Positions 26,384 through 33,802 of a DNA stretch of 64,000 nt are shown piece by piece. Under the pieces are notes generated by a model. The model did not search any database and was not told the DNA's origin. It worked only from the letters and a program-made list of their open reading frames with translations. Position 1 is the stretch's first letter; each line of letters opens with the position of its first letter. Origin of the DNA: GCA-2731375 sp964590195 (lineage in GTDB: Bacteria > Pseudomonadota > Alphaproteobacteria > GCA-2731375); assembly GCA_964590195.1 (NCBI GenBank), contig CAZPWJ010000004.1, positions 1 to 64,000 of the forward strand. The letters run 5' to 3'. Both the position numbers and the translations under genes were made by a program.

Positions 26384-27316
26384 CTATTCCGCCGCCTCGA
26401 CCCAAAGCCGGCCCTCCTGGCCATGCAGGTAGCCATTGGCCAGGGGCACATCGCCGATGATTTCGTCCAGGCGTGCCTCTGCCTCTTCAAGGGCCATCGC
26501 ATCGTCCAGCACGGCGCGGTACAGGGCCGCGACCTGCACCATGTCACAAGTGTGCGGCCATAGCCGGAAGCTGTCGATCCCCGCTGCTTTCAATGCAGGC
26601 AGTTCGGCCAGCAGGCTGCAATAGGTGTCGGACAAGGTCTGTGTGCCATTGATGGCAAGGAACGGCTCATCATCCAGGGTCTCGATGGTCAGGCCGTCGG
26701 GATCATTGCCGCAAACAAACTGACAGCCGTCCTTTTGCAGATCATGGGCCCGGGCGTGATAGCAGCGGGCCGAGATGGCCAGGGGCAGACGGCCAAAAAC
26801 CTGCACTTCCAGCGATACGTCCTTGACGGCTTCGGTCCGGCCCAGGGCTTCGAGCGTATCGAGAGACAGTTCGGCCGGCAGCGAAACGCGATAGGCCCCG
26901 CGCTTGGCAAGGTAGTTAATGGTGCCCTCGTTGTAGGCATTGACGAAGGGGCCGATGGCATGGCGCCGCCCGGCGAGTAACGATGCCGTGGATATATCAT
27001 TGGCCTCGAAGATCAGATCTGGATCGGCGATGGTCTGTCTAATCTCATCCATCTCCTCCGCCGTCATGATCAGCGCCAGGGTTGAGAGCACGACATCCTT
27101 GCCGGCCTTTTTCAGGCGCTCATGCACCGCGGCTATATGGGGCAGGATAAATGGCCGCCGTTTGGCGCAGACAACCTCGCCCAGATAGACCGTTTCGATG
27201 TCGGCTTCGTCGGCGATGCGAAAATAGAAATCCCGCCAGCGTTCCGCATCCCAATGGAACAGCGTAGGACCCAGTGCCAGACTGCTGGTTGACTTGGCTG
27301 CCTTTCGCTTGCTCAT
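26384..27316 (-). CDS. ubiV: U32 peptidase-like protein UbiV, oxygen-independent ubiquinone synthesis
   Basis: A 310-residue U32-family protein. In E. coli, UbiV and UbiU form a 4Fe-4S complex needed for ring hydroxylation without oxygen. Cys50, Cys185, Cys198 and Cys202 are present; the CX12CX3C spacing of the last three matches what I recall for E. coli UbiV. VYLGEVVCAKRRPF holds the first Cys, and HARAHDLQKDGCQFVC the last two. It overlaps ubiU by four bases (ATGA). It is a pathway enzyme, not a peptidase. Confidence 0.93.
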   Translation of the reverse strand: MSKRKAAKSTSSLALGPTLFHWDAERWRDFYFRIADEADIETVYLGEVVCAKRRPFILPHIAAVHERLKKAGKDVVLSTLALIMTAEEMDEIRQTIADPDLIFEANDISTASLLAGRRHAIGPFVNAYNEGTINYLAKRGAYRVSLPAELSLDTLEALGRTEAVKDVSLEVQVFGRLPLAISARCYHARAHDLQKDGCQFVCGNDPDGLTIETLDDEPFLAINGTQTLSDTYCSLLAELPALKAAGIDSFRLWPHTCDMVQVAALYRAVLDDAMALEEAEARLDEIIGDVPLANGYLHGQEGRLWVEAAE

Positions 27317-28341
27317 CGCCAGGCCCTCCGGTAGGCGCCTGACGTCTCGCGCTGGCCCTCGGTCACGTCCGCCAGCTGCGGCATCTCGGGGATCGGCTCG
27401 CCAAGGCGGCAGGCATCAATGGCGGCGCGGAAGGCGGCGACCACCTGTGCCGTATAGGCCCGGCCGCGCTGCCGGCCCTCGATCTTCAAGGCGGAAACGC
27501 CGGCTGCCATCAGCTCCGGCAACAGCGGCAGGACGTTGAGGGAGGTTGGCGCCTCGAACAGGTACGAGGCCCGCCCGTCGGCCACGAAGCGGCCCTTGCA
27601 CAGGGTCGGATAACCGGCGGCATCGCTTTGCTGGAAAATATTGATGGTGAAATCGCCCAGGCGCGAGACCATCTCGGAGCCCCGTTCCTCGTACCGCACA
27701 TGGCTGGCGGGCGAGCATACCCCGGTGATATTGGGTGATTTGCCGGTGACATATGATGACAGCAGGCACCGTCCCTCGGCCATGGGGCACATGCCGCCAA
27801 AGGCGAAGACCTCTGTTTCCACCGGAATCTGGCTGTTTAGCTCGGCGATATCCTCCACCGTCAGCACCCTGGGCAGCACAACGCGGCGTACGCCGAATGC
27901 CTCGTGATAAAAGCGGATCGCCTCGGCGTTCGAGGCCGAGGCCTGCACGGATAGGTGCAGGCGCAAATCAGGATGCTGCCGGGCCGCGTAATCAAGTATG
28001 CCAATGTCGGCCAGAATGACCGCGTCAACGCCCAGGTCGGCGGCGCAATCGATGGCTCGGTGCCAAGCCTCGGGTGCGCCGGCGCGGGGAAAGGTATTGA
28101 TGGCGACAAAGACCATGCAGTCCCGCGCGTGGGCATATTCCAGGCCATCCGCCAGTTCTTCCGGACTGAAATTCAGACCGGGAAAATTGCGCGCGTTGGT
28201 CTCGTCACGAAAGCCGAGATAGACCGCTTCCGCGCCGGCATCGACGGCGGCTCGCAGCGCGGCGGGAGTGCCCGCCGGGCAGATCAGTTCAAGATCGCCT
28301 AAAATGGCTTCGGATTCGGCCTTGGCGTCGGTTGTAGCCAT
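27313..28341 (-). CDS. ubiU: U32 peptidase-like protein UbiU, oxygen-independent ubiquinone synthesis
   Basis: A 342-residue U32-family protein with LELICPAGTPAALRAAVDAGAEAVYLGF at the N-terminus. Four cysteines at 185, 192, 209 and 248 have spacings of 7, 17 and 39, which match the Fe-S ligands I recall for E. coli UbiU. MCPMAEGRCLLSSYVTG and GVCSPASHVRYEE are family signatures. It partners UbiV in O2-independent hydroxylation of the ubiquinone ring. The start follows AGGAA, two bases after the ubiT stop. Confidence 0.94.
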   Translation of the reverse strand: MATTDAKAESEAILGDLELICPAGTPAALRAAVDAGAEAVYLGFRDETNARNFPGLNFSPEELADGLEYAHARDCMVFVAINTFPRAGAPEAWHRAIDCAADLGVDAVILADIGILDYAARQHPDLRLHLSVQASASNAEAIRFYHEAFGVRRVVLPRVLTVEDIAELNSQIPVETEVFAFGGMCPMAEGRCLLSSYVTGKSPNITGVCSPASHVRYEERGSEMVSRLGDFTINIFQQSDAAGYPTLCKGRFVADGRASYLFEAPTSLNVLPLLPELMAAGVSALKIEGRQRGRAYTAQVVAAFRAAIDACRLGEPIPEMPQLADVTEGQRETSGAYRRAWR

Positions 28342-28343
28342 GT

Positions 28344-29084
28344 TTATTCCTGTACCACTGGTGTTTTCGCGGCGCGGCGCCGACGTGATGAACCGGCCCG
28401 CGCCATGCTCTGGCGCAAATGGTCGACCGCGGCGGCTTGCGCCTCGATCCGTTCCATGGCGGGTTGCAGCAGCGCATCCTGCAACATGGCCATGTCGGCT
28501 TCGGCCCGGCGGGCCAGACGCAGCAGCTGTTTGCCGGCCCGCCGCGCGGGCCGCGCCAGGGGGCCGGCCCGGACGAGGATGTCGTCGATAATGTTGATTT
28601 CCTCGCCGTCTACGGCATTGCGCAGGGCCACCACGGCCTCCGTATCGCCCTCGATCAACAGGCGGCGGGAAAAAAACAGCGCATCGCCATCAACCCGGCC
28701 TTCCAGCAGATCAATCAGGGCCAGCAGAGAACCGCGAATGGCCGCCGTGGCGCGGGCGGTATCGGCTTCGCGGGCAATGGTCAGCTTTGGCCGTTCGGCA
28801 TCCGCCTGCAAAAGGAAGCGGATCGGCAGATCGACGGGATCGATCAAGAATACCGTGTCGGCATAACTGCCCAGGCGTTCAAACATGCCCGGATGCTGCT
28901 TGGCGACAGCCGCCATCACGGCCCGCAACAGGGGCCGCAGCAAAAGGTCAGGCACCGGCGCCAGTAACAAACCGCCCAGCAGCACCGGCGAGAAGGGCGG
29001 CACCATGCTTGCCCGGCCCACGCCTATGGCGCTCCGTTCCCCCTGTTCGGGGTTATCCTGAGAATCGCTCGTTAAATCGGTCAT
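28344..29084 (-). CDS. ubiT: SCP2-domain accessory protein UbiT, with C-terminal extension
   Basis: UbiT is the lipid-binding SCP2-like partner in O2-independent ubiquinone synthesis. Here PVLLGGLLLAPVPDLLLRPLLRAVM precedes the SCP2 core with FLIDPVDLPIRFLLQ and the GSLLALIDLLEGRVDGDALFFSRRLLIEGDTE block typical of UbiT. The protein is about 246 residues, longer than the roughly 170 of E. coli UbiT; the extra 70-80 C-terminal residues are Arg/Ala-rich and helical-looking. The start is uncertain: 29084 is preferred, but an upstream in-frame ATG exists. First gene of the operon. Confidence 0.88.
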   Translation of the reverse strand: MTDLTSDSQDNPEQGERSAIGVGRASMVPPFSPVLLGGLLLAPVPDLLLRPLLRAVMAAVAKQHPGMFERLGSYADTVFLIDPVDLPIRFLLQADAERPKLTIAREADTARATAAIRGSLLALIDLLEGRVDGDALFFSRRLLIEGDTEAVVALRNAVDGEEINIIDDILVRAGPLARPARRAGKQLLRLARRAEADMAMLQDALLQPAMERIEAQAAAVDHLRQSMARAGSSRRRRAAKTPVVQE

Positions 29085-29199
29085 AGCGGCCAAAACTAAC
29101 ATACCAACCAACCTTGCTCCATGCTGCCGCCCCGGCGGCCCTGCGGCATAGTGCCGCGAAGCTGGCGGCAGCTGCGCAGTATCCGCGATTAAAGACGCT

Positions 29200-30441
29200 C
29201 TATTGGAACCGCTCCATCCGGTAGGGCGTCATATCGACATCGGCCGGTTCGCCGGCGACCAGGGCGGCTGTTATACGTCCGGTGTTTGGCGCCATGCCAA
29301 AGCCATAATGGCTGTGGCCAAAGGCGGCAAACAGGCCACGTTGGCCCGGGACCGTGCCGATGCACGGCAGGCTGTCAGGAAACGAGGGCCGGCTGCCCAT
29401 CCATTCGATCGGGTTGTCGGTATTGATGTCGGGGAACAGGCGCCTGGCCAGGCCCTTGAAGACCTCCGCCCGGCGATAGTTGGGCGCCGCGTCAAGACCG
29501 GCGAATTCGGCGGTGCCGGCGCAGCGGACGCCTGCCAGCATGGACGAGGCGACAAACTTGCTCTCCGTATCCATGATCGAATTATTCACGGTTATGCCCG
29601 GTTCCTGCAGGATCAGGTGATAGCCGCGTTCGGCCTCCAGCGGTAGATTGAAACCAAGCGGCTCCAACAGCCGCGCCGACCAGGCGCCGGCCGCGATGAC
29701 CACTTTATCGCTGGCGATTTCGCCGTCGTCGGTGTGCAACAGCCAGCCGCCGCCCTCGCGCGGTGTAATCCGGCCAACGCCGGTTTGTCTGAAAACCGCG
29801 CCCATTTCCTGGGCCTTGGCAGCCAACGCCTTGCCGACGTCGCCGGGTGAAAGGGCGCGGGCCTGGGCCTTGATCAACACCGCCGCCTTGTATTCGGGCG
29901 ACAGGGCGGGTTCAAGATCGTGCAGGGCGCCGTCATCGACAACCTCCAAAGGCACATCACGGTCCAGGCGCAGCTGCCAGCCCAGTTGTTTCAGATCGAT
30001 CTCACCTGGGTCGCGGTAGATATGGACGTAGAAACTGTCGGAAATCAGATGCTCCGAGCCAGTGCCCTGCAAAAGCTGGCGGTAAAGCTCGATGTTGGGC
30101 CGGTTCAGGGCTTTCATGGCGTCGGCGATCTGGGGCAGCCCAGCCGTCTTGCCGGCCCGTAGAAACCTAACCGCCCAGGGCAGGAACGACGGCAGGTGCG
30201 GCCAGCGCAGCGCAATAGGCCCCTCGGGATCAAGCAGCCAGCGCGGTACGCTACGCCACAGGCCCGGCATGGATTGCGGCACGCAGGTCCAGGGCGAAAC
30301 CACCCCGGCGTTGCCATGGCTGGCGCCCTCCGCCGGCGGCGCGCGGTCGACGACTTCGACCGCGATGCCCTTTTCGCGCAGAAACACGGCGGTACAGATG
30401 CCGACGATGCCCGCCCCTATGATCGTGACCCGCTCTGCCAT
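29200..30441 (-). CDS. D-amino acid dehydrogenase-like FAD oxidoreductase
   Basis: A 413-residue DAO/DadA-family protein. The FAD-binding ITIIGAGIVGICTAVFLREKG-like Rossmann motif is at residues 6-25, with GNAGVVSPW typical of DadA. VVIAAGAWSARLL and the C-terminal GHSHYGFGMAPNTGRITA are also family marks. It should oxidise a D-amino acid or an N-methyl amino acid to the 2-oxo acid or imine, feeding electrons to the membrane chain. It is the last gene of a seven-gene minus-strand run, 20 bases after the ThDP enzyme, which fits oxidation of an amino acid freed upstream. Confidence 0.9.
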   Translation of the reverse strand: MAERVTIIGAGIVGICTAVFLREKGIAVEVVDRAPPAEGASHGNAGVVSPWTCVPQSMPGLWRSVPRWLLDPEGPIALRWPHLPSFLPWAVRFLRAGKTAGLPQIADAMKALNRPNIELYRQLLQGTGSEHLISDSFYVHIYRDPGEIDLKQLGWQLRLDRDVPLEVVDDGALHDLEPALSPEYKAAVLIKAQARALSPGDVGKALAAKAQEMGAVFRQTGVGRITPREGGGWLLHTDDGEIASDKVVIAAGAWSARLLEPLGFNLPLEAERGYHLILQEPGITVNNSIMDTESKFVASSMLAGVRCAGTAEFAGLDAAPNYRRAEVFKGLARRLFPDINTDNPIEWMGSRPSFPDSLPCIGTVPGQRGLFAAFGHSHYGFGMAPNTGRITAALVAGEPADVDMTPYRMERFQ

Positions 30442-30461
30442 CTCTACCCACCCGAATTCAT

Positions 30462-32036
30462 TTACATGGCGACTTCAATCAGATACGGCCCTTCGCTGTG
30501 CAGGCCATTATCGAAGGCCGTGGCCAGTTCCTCCGCCGTGGTCACCCGCGATGCTTCAACGCCCATGCCTTTGGACATTTGCACCCAATCCAGGTCGGGC
30601 CGGTCGAGAGACAGCATATCCACCGCCCGGGGGCCGGGGTTTTGCACGCCGACGTTAGTCAATTCACCGCGCAGGATGTTGTAGCTGCTGTTGGCGAAGA
30701 CCAGCACGGTAACATCGAGATTTTCCCGCGCCATGGTCCAAAGAGCCTGTACCGTGTACATGCAGCTGCCGTCGCCTTCCAGGGCGATGACCTTGCGGTC
30801 CGGGCAGGCCACGGCGGCGCCCACGGCCACGGGCAGACCATAACCGATAGAGCCGCCCCGGTTATTGATCCAATCGTGGGGTGGCGCGCCGGCGGTGGTG
30901 GGGAAGAATTCCCGCCCCGTGGTAACGCTCTCGTCGACCACGATGGCGCCTTCGGGCAGCATGGCGCCTAGTACCTGTGCAATCGCGGCGGGCGTGATTT
31001 CACCCGTGGGCAGGGGCGGGCGGTGCGGCTGGGCAACGCCGGCGGGCTCCATATCCAGGCAATCCAGTTCGATTGCCAGGGCCTCCAACGCGGCTTCCAT
31101 ATCCTCGTCCGTGCCGGCCAACAAGGTGGATTTGGCATCTGGGTCCACCAACAGAGAGGGCTTGTCGGGATAGGCGAAAAAGGCCACCGGCTCCCGCGCG
31201 CCAACCAGCACCAGATCGCCGGCTTTCTTCATGACTTCCAAAGCCAGTTCCACAACATAAGGCACGCGGTTGACCTGCACCCGACCAGCGCCCCGTTCCA
31301 GGCGGGTATTGGCGCCCTCGGTCAGGATGCCGCACCCGGTTTTGGCGGCGATCCGCCCGGCCAGATTCAGGCTGCGTTCGCGCAGGGCAGCGCCACCCAT
31401 CAACAATGTGGCGTTGTCGGAGCTGCGCAGAAGATCCGCTGCCGCTTTGACGGCGTCATCGGAGACCATTGGCGGCACGCTGGGCGCGGTGGTTGCGGCG
31501 ACCGCATCGGCGGGACCCCAGGCGGTATCGGCGGGCAGGATCAGGGTGGCGATTTGTCCCGGCGTCTGGGTCGCCGCCTCGATCGCAAGGGCTCCATCGC
31601 CGGCGATGCTCTGCGATGTCGGCGAAGTCTTGACCCAATGAGACATGGGCGCCGCAGCACCTTCGATATCGGCGGTCAAGGGCGCGTCGTATTTAATGTG
31701 GTAGGTGGCGTGCTCGCCGACGATATTGACGACTGCGGAGTCCGCCTTCTTGGCGTTGTGCAGGTTGGCCAGGCCGTTGGCCAGACCGGGCGCCAGATGC
31801 AACAGGGTCGAGGCCGGCTTGCCCAGCATACGATAATATCCATCGGCGGCGCCGGTCACCACGCCTTCGAACAGGCCCAGAACGCAGCGCATGCCCGGTA
31901 CCTTGTCCAGGGCGGCGACGAAATGCATCTCGGACGTGCCGGGATTGGTGAAGCAAACATTGACGCCGCCGTCGATCAAGGTGCGAACCAGGCTTTCGGC
32001 GCCATTCATTTCGCCGGGATTGGTCTCGTTACTCAT
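30462..32036 (-). CDS. acetolactate synthase large-subunit-like ThDP enzyme
   Basis: A 524-residue ThDP enzyme with Glu57 in LFEGVVTGAADGY as cofactor activator and GDGSCMYTVQALWTMARENLDVTVLVFANSSYN as the Mg/diphosphate site. It lacks an adjacent small regulatory subunit gene, and it lies in a catabolic operon rather than with ilv genes. That favours a 2-oxo acid decarboxylase or related lyase over biosynthetic acetolactate synthase. AGGAG precedes the ATG. It lies between the hydantoinase B and the D-amino acid dehydrogenase genes. Confidence 0.9.
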   Translation of the reverse strand: MSNETNPGEMNGAESLVRTLIDGGVNVCFTNPGTSEMHFVAALDKVPGMRCVLGLFEGVVTGAADGYYRMLGKPASTLLHLAPGLANGLANLHNAKKADSAVVNIVGEHATYHIKYDAPLTADIEGAAAPMSHWVKTSPTSQSIAGDGALAIEAATQTPGQIATLILPADTAWGPADAVAATTAPSVPPMVSDDAVKAAADLLRSSDNATLLMGGAALRERSLNLAGRIAAKTGCGILTEGANTRLERGAGRVQVNRVPYVVELALEVMKKAGDLVLVGAREPVAFFAYPDKPSLLVDPDAKSTLLAGTDEDMEAALEALAIELDCLDMEPAGVAQPHRPPLPTGEITPAAIAQVLGAMLPEGAIVVDESVTTGREFFPTTAGAPPHDWINNRGGSIGYGLPVAVGAAVACPDRKVIALEGDGSCMYTVQALWTMARENLDVTVLVFANSSYNILRGELTNVGVQNPGPRAVDMLSLDRPDLDWVQMSKGMGVEASRVTTAEELATAFDNGLHSEGPYLIEVAM

Positions 32037-32067
32037 GTCTTGATATCTCCTAGATGCATATTCAATT

Positions 32068-33801
32068 CTAGCTTGTCCGCAGCCTGGCGGTGGCGGCTTC
32101 GTCTACTGACTTACCATCCCCGCTTAGCTTTACGCCATAAATCTCTTCGCCGGCCTGTTGGCTGACCACGCCGTCGCGGATATCGCGCAGGACCCGCGAC
32201 GGCTGCCGCTGTTTCGGATCGCCCCAGCCGCCACCGCCCGGCGATGATGCGGACAGGGTCAGGGGGCCGAAATGGCGCACAGCATATTTGGGCGGGGTTT
32301 CGCTGCCACCCTGAGCGAACGATATTTCCATATCGCCGGGTTGCCCGGCCGCGCCGCCAACCGCGCCGAAGCAGGATGTGTTGTAGAGGCCTTCGCCACG
32401 GAAGGCGTATTCGGCATCCACCTTGACCTCGACCTCGAAATCGGCGCCGGTACCGCCGCGAAAGGCGCCGGGGCCGGCGGCATCGGTGCGGAATTCCTGC
32501 CGTTTGAACAGCACGGGATAAAGCTGCTCGTAGGTTTCCACGTTGGGTAGCACCAAACCGCCGAGGGCGATCAAATGGCCGATCTGGTTGAAGCCGTCCC
32601 GGCCTTCGACGCCGCCGCCGCCCGGTGCCGAGTTCCACTGGTACATCACGAACGGGCTCTCTTCCCCAGTCCGACCGGAAGTCGTGCCATGTATGGCCTT
32701 GCCCCAACCGGCGCAGCTGCGTTCGGGCACGGCCTGGTTCAGGGTTTTCCAGATCACGTGCACGATTTCATGGGCCACGAAGACCGTGTTCATGGTCATG
32801 GCGGCGGGCGGTTTGGCGTTGATGATGGTGCCTTCCGGTGCCGTGATGGTCACGGTGCGGAAAGTCCCTTCGTTGCGCGGCAGATCCGGGTCGAAGTACG
32901 AGGCCAGAGCCATGTAGACGGCGGACCAGGTGTTGGCGATGGAGGAATTCTTGAAACCTTTGACCTGTGGCGCGGTGCCTGTGAAATCAACTTCCAAGGT
33001 TTCGCCCTTGACGCCCAGGCGCACCCGGATGGCGTCGTCGATGGGTTCAAAGCAATCGTTGTCGATGGCTTCCTCGGCCCGGTAGTCGCCATCGGGCATG
33101 GCGGCGACGCAGCGGCGGAAACTGCGATCGGCATGTTCCAGGATGCCTTCGAAATAATCCCGGTATTGCCCCATGCCAAGCTCGTCGACCAGGGCGGCGA
33201 TACGGTCGGCACCGATTTTGGTGGAGCCGATCATGGCCCTCAGATCGCCGTCCAGGGCCTCCGCCGTACGCGTGTTGATCATCACCAGGCGCCAGATATC
33301 CTGGCGTGTCTCGCCCTTGGCGATAAGTTTCATCACAGGCAGGCGAATGCCCTCGTGAAAGATTTCCCGGGCCTCGGAATTGTAGGTCCCCGCCGCGCCG
33401 CCGCCGATATCGGCCTGATGCGCTCGGTTGCAGGCAAAAGCGACCAGCTCGCCGTCGACAAACACCGGCCGGGCGATGACCCAGTCGGGCAGATGATTGC
33501 CGCCGGCGGTATAGGGATCGTTTAGCAGGAATACATCGCCGTCGCCGATATCGCCGGCGAAATCCCGCAGCAGCGCCCGTACGGCAAAGCCGCCGCCGCC
33601 GGTATGAATGGGAATGCCGTCGGCCTGGCTGACCAAGGTGCCGTCGGGATCCGCGATAAAGCAGGAAAAGTCATGGCTCTGGGAAAAAATCGGGCTGCGT
33701 GCCGTCCGCGTCATCACCCAGCCCATTTGCCGCGAGATGTGATCCAGCCGGTTCTGCACCAGGGCCAGGACAATGGGGTCGAGACTGTCTCGGGTATTCA
33801 T
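32068..33801 (-). CDS. hyuB: hydantoinase B / oxoprolinase family subunit
   Basis: A 577-residue HyuB-family protein: DPIVLALVQNRLDHISRQMGWVMTRTARSPIFSQSHDFSCF-type opening, then GDVFLLNDPYTAGGNHLPDWVIARPVF and the Gly-rich SPGGGGWGDPKQR near the end. With HyuA it forms an ATP-dependent amidohydrolase that opens hydantoins, N-methylhydantoin or 5-oxoproline rings. The ATG is one base after the HyuA stop codon. The specific substrate cannot be read from the sequence. Confidence 0.94.
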   Translation of the reverse strand: MNTRDSLDPIVLALVQNRLDHISRQMGWVMTRTARSPIFSQSHDFSCFIADPDGTLVSQADGIPIHTGGGGFAVRALLRDFAGDIGDGDVFLLNDPYTAGGNHLPDWVIARPVFVDGELVAFACNRAHQADIGGGAAGTYNSEAREIFHEGIRLPVMKLIAKGETRQDIWRLVMINTRTAEALDGDLRAMIGSTKIGADRIAALVDELGMGQYRDYFEGILEHADRSFRRCVAAMPDGDYRAEEAIDNDCFEPIDDAIRVRLGVKGETLEVDFTGTAPQVKGFKNSSIANTWSAVYMALASYFDPDLPRNEGTFRTVTITAPEGTIINAKPPAAMTMNTVFVAHEIVHVIWKTLNQAVPERSCAGWGKAIHGTTSGRTGEESPFVMYQWNSAPGGGGVEGRDGFNQIGHLIALGGLVLPNVETYEQLYPVLFKRQEFRTDAAGPGAFRGGTGADFEVEVKVDAEYAFRGEGLYNTSCFGAVGGAAGQPGDMEISFAQGGSETPPKYAVRHFGPLTLSASSPGGGGWGDPKQRQPSRVLRDIRDGVVSQQAGEEIYGVKLSGDGKSVDEAATARLRTS

Positions 33802-33802
33802 A

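Noticed and set aside
29085..29199. FNR/FixK-type site in front of the ubi operon
   Set aside because: I looked for TTGAT-N4-ATCAA-like symmetry and found none, so no oxygen-control site is claimed.
31023..32165. 380-codon open frame opposite the acetolactate synthase-like gene
   Set aside because: It has no domain and runs past the true gene start; the opposite strand is clearly coding.
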